DNA from: Smallanthus sonchifolius
Taxonomy: Eukaryota > Streptophyta > Magnoliopsida > Asterales > Asteraceae
NCBI GenBank assembly: GCA_023525975.1
Contig: CM042022.1
Location: 191,001-255,000 of the forward strand
DNA length: 64,000 nt
Direction: 5' to 3'
Shown here: one piece after another, positions 36,045-45,867 of the stretch
Position numbering within the stretch: the first letter of the stretch is position 1
Layout of the letters: every line of letters begins with the position of its first letter
Program-made: the position numbers and the translations under genes
Notes under the pieces: model-generated
The model's database searches: none
Seen by the model: only the letters and a program-made list of their open reading frames with translations
What the model was told of the DNA's origin: nothing

Positions 36045-37330
36045 TGTTTTAGGGGAAAACTACTTATTTATGACGGTAATGTCACGTGCATGTTTTCGGG
36101 TAAAACTACTCATTTATGACGGAAATGTCATGTACACGTTTTCGAGGAAAACTACTTATTTTTATGACGGTTAAGTCATGTATACGTTTTTGGTAGAAAA
36201 CTAATTATTTTTATGACGGTAAAGCCATGTATATGTTTTCGAAAACTATTTGTTTTTAGAGTAAATTATTGTTTGAGTCCCTGACATTTGACCATTTTAA
36301 CTATTTGAGTCCCTTATGTTTAAGTCCGTCTCTTTTAACCCTGACGTTTCATTTTCGCTTCTGTTTGAGTCCAAATGGCTAACATCGTTAGATTTAACAG
36401 TTAATTTTCTTCTGAAATGATCAAAATACCCTCAAGGACTCAAATGGTTAAAATACATTATATACTCTACCCCCTCCCTTAAGTTTCATTGCAGCCTGTT
36501 CTTTCCATGTCCAAAACCAAAATATAACCAAAACATAACTATCTCCAAAACTATAAAAGAATCCACCCAAATTAGCAGAAAATCAAAACTATACTCAGCT
36601 TTCTTACATCAATTTCTTATTGGTCTCTACAAATCCAATCATTTTAAACCTAAACAAACACGAATCAAGAACAATCCGTCACCACCACCATCTTCTTCGT
36701 CGATCTATGGTGATATCTATCCACAAGAACCGCCGTCGTCACCATCGGTCCTTCATGGAGTCATCGCTACGAACCACCACCATTGCCGACGGAATCGCCG
36801 GAGAGGGAGGGAGGAGAAGGAAGAAGAGGGGTTTTGGTTGCTAGGTCGCCGGAGCGGGCTACCGCCGCCAGGAGGGGTCGAAGGAGATGGCGTGACCACC
36901 TCCTCTAATTCCTGAATTTATATCTCTCTCTCTTATACACACACATACATGTGTGTGTGGTTTATGGGTTTGTGTGTGTTTCCAAGATCAGGGACAAGAT
37001 ATTAGTTGTTTTTTAACAATTTGAGTCCCTGATGGTATTTTGGTCATTTCAGAAAAAGTTAACTATTAAATCTAACGACGTTAGCCATTTGGACTCAAAC
37101 AGAAGCGAAAATGAAACGTCGGGGTTAAAAGAGACGGATTTAAACATAAGGGACTCAAATAGTTAAAATGGTTAAACGTCAGGGACTCAAACAGTAATTT
37201 ACTCTTGTTTTTATGACGGCTAAGTCATGCATATGTTTTCAGTGAAAACTATTTATTTTTATGACGGTTAAGTCATGTATAGGTATTCAGGGAAAACTAC
37301 TTATGACGGTAAAGTCATGTACATGTTTAA
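36045..37330. repeat. Minisatellite, about 50-bp unit, split by a MULE
   Basis: Units of the form AAAACTACTTATTTTTATGACGG, then T(A)AAGTCATGTATACGTTTTCGG, run four times at 36045-36258 and about three more times at 37205-37330. The element at 36259-37204 sits inside one unit. The core TATGACGGTTAAGTCATG is partly palindromic. Confidence 0.8.
36259..37204. mobile_element. Mutator-like element with about 170-bp TIRs, possible Pack-MULE
   Basis: The ends are inverted copies beginning GAGTAAATTATTGTTTGAGT (left) and GAGTAAATTACTGTTTGAGT (right, minus strand). The similarity extends about 170 bp into each side. A 9-bp duplication ttgttttta flanks it (36250-36258 and 37205-37213). The centre (about 36620-36930) is unusually GC-rich for this region. 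It has a 74-codon open frame rich in His and Arg and a CGCCGG-rich stretch, but no transposase. GC-rich host-like cargo between MULE arms is the Pack-MULE pattern. The origin of the cargo was not recognised. Confidence 0.83.
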
Positions 37331-37727
37331 CCGTCATAAACTTCGTTAATTTTTCTGAGGTTGGAATGAAGATGTGAAATTGAGTCGGAAAGAGGGAGGA
37401 TTCCTTTTGGTTTTGGTTTTAGAAGAATAAGACGGTGTATCAACTTTGGCAAAACGCCATAAGGGTTCAATCTTGTACGTTAGTGCTACTCAATATTCAT
37501 TAACATTTTTATATTTGTTTAATAAAAATATATATATATAGTTTACATGCGGGCGGAGTGGTGTAATCTAAGAGTTAGGTTTGACAATGTCAAGTAAATT
37601 ATAACCACCTTTTTACACTCCCACCATTACATTTCTATTTCTAATTCGAACACGTATGACTCCTCCTGGCTTAACCAAACATATATGGTCATTGTTTTCC
37701 TTTTCCTTTCCCTCTTCCTTCTCCCAG
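37331..37727. other. Non-coding DNA before the receptor-kinase relic
   Basis: AT-rich, with a TA run near 37532. The last 40 bp is pyrimidine-rich and ends CAG at 37725-37727, consistent with an intron acceptor. Confidence 0.45.
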
Positions 37728-38302
37728 CTCCATGCCTCTCCCAACACAGACCTCTGTGGTTCAAAACTTTCGAAAGAATGCAAGGCAACTCGGCCAGACC
37801 AATTAGAACCATCAGCAGATGGACCAAAATAATCAGTTAAATGGATTATCATGATTGTGGTCGTTGCTCTCTTGATCTTGATCATTTTGGCCGAAGCAAA
37901 CCAAATAGAAGAAGATAGGAGACCTTTTGGTAAGGGAGGTATTGATGAAGTTGTTGTGAATATCCTAACTGTCACCAAGAAAAGCACAAGTTCTAGTAGT
38001 AGCAAACCATACAACAATAATAGCAGCAGCATTGGAACTACCAATACTAGCAGTAGCAGCAAAATTAATAACAAAAACCAGAACGTTCAAAACAGTAGCC
38101 ATCCGCAAACAGCAAAGGTGCCGGCACGTCCGGTGGGTGGGGGACATGGTGATGGTAAATGAATATTTGGGTTGCAAGACTTGATGAAGGCTGCAGTATA
38201 GGTGCTTGGAAATGGAGGGCTAGCCAAACTGAAGAGGTGTTTGATGCAGAGATAAAGAAGCTAGCCAAACTGAAGCACCAAAACATACTCACACCATTGG
38301 CA
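37728..38302 (+). pseudogene. Pollen-receptor-like kinase relic, N-terminal side
   Basis: After a polypyrimidine tract and CAG acceptor, the plus strand reads SPNTDLCGSKLSKEC (the Cys pair that ends the LRR domain), an in-frame TAA, a membrane segment VKWIIMIVVVALLILIILAE, a Ser/Asn-rich juxtamembrane stretch, then after further stops FGLQDLMKAAV and VLGNGGLA. In another frame it continues FDAEIKKLAKLKHQNILTPL. The order LRR-end, membrane helix, then kinase lobe with LMKAA..VLGNGG and KLKHxNILTPLA matches plant PRK-type receptor kinases. At least three stops, a frameshift and loss of the ATP-binding lysine region make it non-functional. It ends abruptly at 38302 where element D begins; the rest of the gene resumes at 58626. 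Confidence 0.78.
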
Positions 38303-38499
38303 GACGGTCGATGATTACCCAAATGCTATCATGACCACGAGATGTGTGTGTGAGTTTGGTTATAAAGTCCATGGCAATACACTCCCATTTCCATACGGGA
38401 ATCTCGGGTTGTTCAAGTAAACCAGATGGACGCTGGTGCTCGGCTTTAACCTTCAAACAAGTAAGACATTTGGACACATAGAGGGCAATATCCTTCTTC
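38301..38499 (-). pseudogene. Element D integrase fragment, distal part
   Basis: The minus strand reads MKKDIALYVSKCLTCLKVK, EHQRPSGLLEQPEIPVWKWE, MDFITKL and IWVIIDRL, the integrase zinc-site end and first catalytic Asp. It is the continuation of the frame at 48941, separated by E. It stops at the truncation point. Confidence 0.88.
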
Positions 38500-38504
38500 A
38501 TACC

Positions 38505-41500
38505 TGTCACACCCCAACCGACGGCGGATTATACGTCAGGGCGGACACGGTTATTCAAAAGCACAAGGTTGACTAATAAAGTTGAGATATTTCATTAATA
38601 AATTAACGGTTCAACATAACAAAAGTAACATATTGTTCAAACATGAAAAATAACATAATTTTAATTCTTGATGGTCTTTCTAAGTCCAAGCATCCTACGT
38701 TTTCATAGATAAGCCTCACTCTTGTGCACCTGAAACATGTTAAGTAACTGTCAACTAAAAATAGTTGGTGAGATACAAAGGTTTTGACACCGTTTAACAA
38801 AGTCTTTAAAAGTTTTACAATTCACCATGATTAATGTATCTAAGCATAAATGTGAGAAAAACAAATAAGTTAAACATTGTGCACGTCAAACCTCCAACCA
38901 AGTTTAGGCATAACCCGAAGGTTACCCTTATAAGTTTCAAGTATAAGTTTTGTTTAGTAACAAACACCAAGGGCTCCCCCCGAAGGGTCAATCAATCAAG
39001 GTGGATTGGTCAAATGCAATAGATCTATCATTGTTACTATCGGCTCGGCCAAAGCTAATGAACATGCTAGAATTAAGTTTAATTTAACGTACAAGTCTCA
39101 AGGCATTCAACACATAGATGACATGTAAACATAGTTAAGTTTGAATTGTATGAGTCTAAAAAGTGCAGGCATGTTCCACCCCAAGTTTATAAAACAAAAA
39201 CAAAACAAAAAAGGGGCTAAGTATACTCACTTGGATTGGATGAAGAGTATCCGACGAGAGTAGGTTTGCAAGATTTTGAGGGAGAATATCCTCACAATAA
39301 GCCTAAAAATATAAGTCTAAAGTTTCAAGTTTATTTCTATAAGTCTAAGACAAGGATCTAGGGCTCAAGGTTGTCTAGGGTTTCAAACGGGAGACGAGAT
39401 TGATCTTGTTTATAAAGTTTTAAATTAAGTTTAAAATAAGAGTTTTGAATGTAAGACTTGGATATCAATGTCTTAATAAGTTAATAGTTTAAAATAATTA
39501 TGGTTTAAAATAATTATTTAAGATAAGGGTTAAGAAATAATAATTATTTCAAAGATAAATAATTATTAAACACAACGTATGTAAAGACTAAATAGTGATT
39601 AGGGGTTAATAACATTTATTTAAAATAAGTAATTATTAAGGATAAATAATAATTATTTAAGAATAAATGATTACTAAGAATAAATAATTATCCAAAAGAA
39701 TAATTACTTTATTTAAAAGTAGAAATCATTCAAGATTTAAAGTATTTAAGAATTAGGTATTTATCTTACAAAATAACTGAAATTTAATAATGTTTTAAAA
39801 TAATACGTATTTATAAGTTTATAAAATGTCAAATAAAATTCCTTATAAAGTGCACATCTAAAAAGAGAAAAAGATGTCTAAATATTCTTAAAGTCTAAAT
39901 GAACCCATAAGTTTAATAAGTATTAAATTATAAGTTTATAACTATTTAAATAATGTTTATGTTTAAAATCATAAACTTATATGTATTCTACATCCATGGG
40001 GGTTTATAAATTATAAGTTTCTTTTAACTTTAGGTTTTATAAAGATTATAAAAGTTATTTCTATTTTAAAGTATTTATTTATTTTCAAGGTTTTCAAAAC
40101 CGAAATAATTTACGAAATAATGACAATTTCCAGTTTCGAATTTTTATAAAGTACCTCCTGTTTAGAACATGAGTTTTATAAAGTTTAAAAATATTTTTAT
40201 AATTTTAAGGGTTTAGAACTATTTTTAAAGGATTATTTAGTACAAGTTTTAATTAATTAAAATAGTTCCAGAAATTAAAAGTATAAATAAAAATCATTTT
40301 TGAGTTTATAAAAGTTTAGCAGAATTTATAAAAATTATTAAAAGTGTAAAAACTGCTTGGAAATGGATTAAAAAAAATAAAATGGACAAAACCCGGCTCC
40401 CCGAATTCGAACTCGGGTCTGTCCCGGGTTACCAAACACAGGCGCGCTTAACCACCCCGACTACGAGTTTCGTTGAGTGTAATCGTGGAAAAGAAGTTTA
40501 TACACACAAGTTCCAAACGCCCCCAAATACGATACGAGCCCTAGAATTTGATCGCCCAAATACGATACGATTAACCCTCTGTTAATGCAATTTAACAGAG
40601 GGCTATTGATCCTTAGATGAAAACGAAGAGGAAGGACATTCGAATTACCTGCTTTAGTGCCAAATCGAGGAAGAACGAGTCCGATTTTTTGGGTCGACCG
40701 TCGTGGATTCTAATCGGCAATTGCAGGTTCGTTTAGATTAAATTGAGGATTGAGAGTGTTTGAGTGTGATTTCTTAGGTCGATTACGGCTGGTATTTATA
40801 ATTGATTTCATCAATTAATGACCGGTTGGTTGGGGGTTAACGGGTGTGTAAAATGTCGAGTTTGAATTCGAATTGCGCGGGTCTCGGGCTGTGTCCGAGT
40901 ATTGAAGACCTCGGGGTTGGGTCGCACGCGGAAGGCGAGTTCGAGGTTCATCGAACCTGGTCGCAATCGCGATTTTTGCGTGAAAGAGGGTGGAAGCCGG
41001 AGTCTGCGGGTTTCGAACCCACGACCGAATCTGAGTTTTGGAACTTTGGTTGAATTACACAATCAGTCCCTGAAGTCTCCTGGCCTTAACATTTCATGTT
41101 AAAATGTGATTTTAAGTTCACTCCAACTTTCAGAAATGACAGTTTAGTCCCTGGACTTTTATAAAAATAAATGTGTTTTATTTTTATAAAATCTAACTAG
41201 GTTTTATTATTTTACTATTTTAAAATTTGATAATAAAATTTCCTAAGATTCATAGTATATATAAAAACGTTTAGGTTATTTCCGTATGGATAACTTGTAA
41301 TGGTTTTTGTTTTATCTATGCTATATATATATATATATTTTTATAATTAAATTTCACCTATGTGTATACATATTTCAAATATCATTCGTTTTTCTTAAAC
41401 GTATAAATCAATGTTTGTTACAGAAATTATAGTTATATATATATAATTTTTTTATCACATTTTAAGTTTTGGATCGGTAATACGTTCAAAGGTTTAGGAA

Positions 41501-41530
41501 AGTGTGTGTCGGAAAGTATAGAATATTACA
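38505..41530 (-). repeat. Element E 3' LTR
   Basis: The minus strand starts TGTAATATTC and ends TTGGGGTGTGACA. A tRNA-like module lies at 40393-40466 (-), and a short TA run near 41322. Confidence 0.9.
40393..40466 (-). other. tRNA-like module in E 3' LTR
   Basis: The minus strand has GGTGGTTAAGCGCG (40456-40443, box A-like) and GAGTTCGAATTCGG (40414-40401, box B-like) in a 74-nt frame with partly complementary ends (GTCGGGG and CCCCGAA). The copy in the 5' LTR is at 47767-47840. Confidence 0.5.
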
Positions 41531-42198
41531 GTCTCCCCTACTTTAGGAAATTTCGTCCCGAAATTAAAGTAGGAAATTTACTGTTTTCAAGAATTGATAT
41601 GCGCAAGGATAATGAGGAAGATAAGTAATCCTAGGTTATGTTTAGGATCCTAACTGGAATGACAGAAATAAGATTTACGCTCAAGATTCTAAGTTTTCAA
41701 AGTTTCCAAGAGTTTCCCTAAAAAGCATATAGTTTCATTGAAATATATGAAGATTTGTTTTCAGGAATGTATTTGAGATAATAGCTGATGAACTTCCATT
41801 CAATATTTAAAGTGGGATGAATCACTCGGGATGGATTCGATGATAGTTTAATGATTTGAGTTTGTAGACTATTATGTCTAAGGATTGCTACGGTACCTAA
41901 GTTCCGTGGCTACCCTTTTACGATAAGTCTTAGATCATGGTACACGACAGAGTTTACTATGCCTTCCCATACGTTGATTTTCATACTTACGTGTGCACCC
42001 GCAAGCATTTAAATCGTCGCATAGTCCGCATAGGTCCTTCCGTTTGTGTGTGGATCAAGAAAGAGTACCAGAATTTGTTTAACACATGACTAAAGTTTCC
42101 ACATAAGAGTGATCATTGATTTAACAAGTCTCTTAGTGGGAAACGTCATTCAATGATTAAAGGGAAAATAATGTGACAAGATTTAGAGTTTCAAAGTT

Positions 42199-42575
42199 TC
42201 CTCGTGATTGAATAAGAATACTTCAATCATTGAGTAGTTTTAAAGTCTTTACACTTTCCTCGTGTTTGATCAAGAATACATCAAACCTTGAGTAGTTTAA
42301 AAGTCTTATACGTTCATCATGTTTGAACAAGCATACGTCAAACATGGAGTAGTTTAAAGTCTCATACGTTCATCATGTTTGAACAAGAATACGTCAAACA
42401 TGGAGTAGTTTAAAGTCTCATACGTTCATCATGTTTGAACAAAAATACGTCAAACATGGAGTAGTTTAAAGTCTCATACGTTCATCATGTTTGAACAAGA
42501 ATACGTCAAACATGGAGTAGTTTAAATTGTGTTTGAACAAGAATACGCCAAACATAGAATAGCTTAAAGTCTCTT
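42199..42575. repeat. Tandem 56-bp hairpin repeat array
   Basis: About seven units of the type TCATCATGTTTGAACAAG, AATACGTCAAACATGG, AGTAGTTTAAAGTCTCATACGT. Each has inverted arms (CATGTTTGA/TCAAACATG). The first unit has TGATTGAA/TTCAATCA instead, still complementary. Confidence 0.85.
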
Positions 42576-43740
42576 AGTTTAGCTTCAGTGTATAGGAGTA
42601 TACGATTACGCTTTGAGTATAAAGTGGTTATTTAAATACTCTAGTATTTAAGGGAGGTGTGGGACAGTGTTTGGAACAGGATTAACCGTTACACGCTCTC
42701 TCACAGAAGATTCTAGTCGTTCAGAAGGTTAGGTAGATCCTGATGTTTGGGTTTGAAGGGAAGACTAGGGAGGTATTCTGCTAAAGAGAGTAATGTCTCC
42801 CTTCATTTTAGTTTCTAGTATCAAGAATGAAATTTTCTCGTATATATGGAATGTACGTTTATCAAGTCTTATAAGGTTTGATTAAGATGGACACACAAAG
42901 TTTTCAAGACTAAGAATCCAAGTATAAGTTTGAAAATAGGATAAGTCAGTTGAGTTTCAAGTTTCAGTATTAAGCTTCACATGATCCCTTATTGGACATG
43001 CTTCCTTTGGTGGTTTAGAAGGTGTTTAGTTTCAGGAATACGGTATTGAGTATTTGTACAAGTTTTACATGACTCAAAAGTCTCCATCCTTATAGTGGTG
43101 TATACGAAGTTTAATGTTTTAGCAACGTGTATTTAAGCTTTTAGTCCCCGTTGTGATTTATAGTAAGTCTTTTACGTGACAAGAGTTGAATGAGGAAAGT
43201 CTCTAAGCATAGGGTAACGGGAAAAGTTTCGATGAGGTTTATGATAGTGTGTTTATAAATGATTTTATCTTGTTTTATAACAGCAGGTATAGTTTTCTTT
43301 TATATAGAGTGTAATTAAGATGTTTAAAAATGACGAGTTGGACATTGATAAATAGTATAAGTAAGACTTATGAAAAGGTATGTATGATTGTCAAACGAAA
43401 AGTTGGTCAAGTTTAGAAGCGTTAAGTCTATATAAAGGGTAAGGATTATAGTTGATTACGACAGTGGTTCGTAAGTCGTGTTGTTTTATAATGGTGCTTA
43501 CGAATCAGAAGGTTTATTCAAAGTTTATTCTTCAAGTATGCGTGTGTCACTTAGGATTTTTATAGTTTAATGCAACGTTGTTAATTATCTCAAGTACTAA
43601 CGTGAGCTACTCTTGACGAAAGTGTTTGGGTAGAAGTGTTAAGTTTGTAGTTCTAGAAGGAAAGTCAAGCTAGTAAGTGATAACAAGATAAATTTCAAAA
43701 TAACTTTCATTAAATGTTTCAAAATTGGGGCTTCTAGCCC

Positions 43741-44346
43741 TTACATAAGACAAAAATTGAAATTTGGTAGAAGTAGAGGCTTCAGGCACGCCTTAGGTAG
43801 CTCTCCACTAAGAAACAGATTAATACTATCACAAGTACTGCTAGGGTTACGGATGGCAAACCTAGCCTCCGCTCTAGTGGTTTCGGTACGGTGCTCGAGG
43901 ATTTCTCTGTCCTCCTCCAAAGTTACGATCTTTTCTTCCTGGATCCAGATTTGGTTGGCCAGGTCGTTGATCCTTTGGTTTAACAGGTCTTGTCGAGCCC
44001 TATGCTCCATCTCCCGTCTCATAAATTCGGCGGTTTCCACGAACCTAGAAATGTTAGGCATCGGGATTCCCATTGCCACGGCAGGCGCCCCGAGGGTAGG
44101 GGTAGGTGCTAGATACAGGTCCCTTGGTGGTGATAAGAACCAGTGGTGAAGATGAGGTGGTTGATAGGGATTCCTCGGTGGTGATGTCCTAGGGTTTCTG
44201 ATCCAATTGGTGTTGAGTTCAGCTCTTGCCCGTGCATTGGGATAAGGACTTGGTTGATACACCGGTGACTCGCTACTCTCTTCCCGGTTGGACTCTCCTC
44301 CTGGGCGGTACACCGGTGAAGAGTGTGAGTATGAGTATGAGTCCAT
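43741..44346 (-). CDS. Element E hypothetical coiled-coil protein
   Basis: A 201-codon frame on the element's own strand, the only sizeable frame in the interior. The N-terminal half is rich in Ser, Tyr, Pro and Arg (SPVYRPGGES, SPVYQPSPYP). The C-terminal half (about residues 105-165) is charged and heptad-like, predicting a coiled coil: MRREMEHRARQDLLNQRIND, then EEKIVTLEEDREILEHR. No zinc knuckle, protease or known Gag domain is seen. It may be an accessory or Gag-like remnant, or a captured host fragment. The function is unknown. Confidence 0.5.
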   Translation of the reverse strand: MDSYSYSHSSPVYRPGGESNREESSESPVYQPSPYPNARARAELNTNWIRNPRTSPPRNPYQPPHLHHWFLSPPRDLYLAPTPTLGAPAVAMGIPMPNISRFVETAEFMRREMEHRARQDLLNQRINDLANQIWIQEEKIVTLEEDREILEHRTETTRAEARFAIRNPSSTCDSINLFLSGELPKACLKPLLLPNFNFCLM

Positions 44347-45420
44347 TACCTAGCAAGAGAGAGAGTAGAAAGAAAGGTTGATTAAATACGTTCGAAAGTT
44401 CTTAATACTGAGTTATCACAGTAATATTTTCAAAATTAGTTTTAATTGGAAGTTGATGGGCTAACGAGGAGAATTCTTGGAAGAAGGGGTGGTCACAAGG
44501 ACTCACTTAAGTACCCTATTTTCCTAGCCAGAACTTCCTCATGGGCCTACAACTTCTTTCAGTTGTTGTCACCGGTGTTTGGGTTTATGGTACTATGTCA
44601 AGGTTCGTTGTGGGCTTAGAGTCTTTAAACGTGGAGCTTGTTTGTTCTATAGTAGTCTTCTTCCTCTACAAGGAAATTACTTAGGTTACGAATTTCTTTG
44701 TTAATGTACTTTAGATTTTAAAAGACGTTAAGTTTTGTTTACAAGAAACGGTGATGTGTAAGTTTTAAAGATGTAATGAAAGTTTTGAGATATAGAAGTG
44801 TGACAAAGTTTGAGTAAATCATCAAATGAAGTTTTGAGTGGTAAAATGAAAACACAAGAGTTTCCCCTTAGGTGTCAAGTTTATGAAGTTTGTAAAAGGA
44901 CTTGTAGAGTAATACATAGTTTTGGTATTACAAGGATCATGAAGCTTAAGGACGTAGGAAACTTTGAGATGTATAAAAGTGTAACAAAATTTTGAGTTAA
45001 TTATCAAATGAAACTTGGTCAAGTGTTAAGGAGGTAAGGTAAAAATACAAGGGTTACCTCTTAGGTGTCATATTTATAAAATAATGAAGCTTTATAGGAG
45101 AATTTGTAGGGTAATACATAATTTTAAGGGTTATATTACAACGATCACGAAGTTTATTGGGTAGTATCTATAAATATAAGTTTATGTATGTAGTTTTTTT
45201 TTTTGTATAATCCCGTAAGAATTTCTCTTTGAAGGTAACTCCTTCAGGTCATGACGAGTAAGCATGCTGTAATGTGACAAGACGGGACTTAAGAATAATA
45301 GATTAAAGGTTATAGAGGAAAGTTTTTGAATCATGAATTTATGAAGTGTATAGTATTTGAGATAGTACTCATTTAGTGCATATCACTAAGTAAGTACTTT
45401 GACATATCAAGAGGGATCTA
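44347..45420. other. Element E interior, non-coding
   Basis: No coding. Imperfect repeats near 44800-45170 share AAGTTTTGAG, AACACAAGAGTT and GTGTCAAGTTTAT strings. A segment near 44460-44540 contains TTCCTAGCCAGAACTT, also found in the D LTR (53495). Confidence 0.5.
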
Positions 45421-45483
45421 AGCTCACTAATGTTTAGAGAAGTCATGCATTCCTATAAGTGGATACTCATCCCAAGAATTCCC

Positions 45484-45536
45484 AGGAAAGCATACGGGTC
45501 CAACGGTTGATTTGGATTTATACGAAATGCTTTCCT
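45484..45536 (-). promoter_or_regulatory. Leader hairpin of element E
   Basis: AGGAAAGCAT (45484-45493) and ATGCTTTCCT (45527-45536) are perfectly complementary. The position and loop sequence match the hairpins in A and D. Confidence 0.6.
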
Positions 45537-45867
45537 TGACAGAATTTCCCAGAATACAGGTATCCACCCTTCCGGTCCACACAAGTTCTCATACATTGTT
45601 TAGAACTTAAATACTATTGACGAGAGTTTGTTGGAGGATTAGACTTAAAGCCTAAGAACGTATCTTTGATGTAGTAGACTCTTGTAGCACGTAGGTAAGT
45701 AGAATCGTAGAATCTCCAAGCGTTCACGTATAAGATTTAAGAATAGAATGAGGAGAGAATTCCTAGAAAAAGGACATGAGATAACTCATGTTTGGGTTTC
45801 CTAAGTTATAGTCTAGGTCATGTGTCTAATAACCTAATTCCCTATAACCAAGGCTCTGATACCAATC

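Larger units (their letters stand above)
41531..45867 (-). other. Element E interior
   Basis: Next to the 3' LTR is a purine tract with the same AAAGTAGGGGAGAC string as element A. The rest is non-coding apart from the 43741-44346 frame. It includes the hairpin repeat array and, towards the 5' side, the shared leader and primer site (45864-45852 on the minus strand). Confidence 0.8.

Noticed and set aside
37613..38322. Minus-strand frames with hydrophobic Leu/Val runs as a membrane protein
   Set aside because: They are the antisense of the receptor-kinase Ser/Asn-rich and membrane segments on the plus strand, which match a known family.
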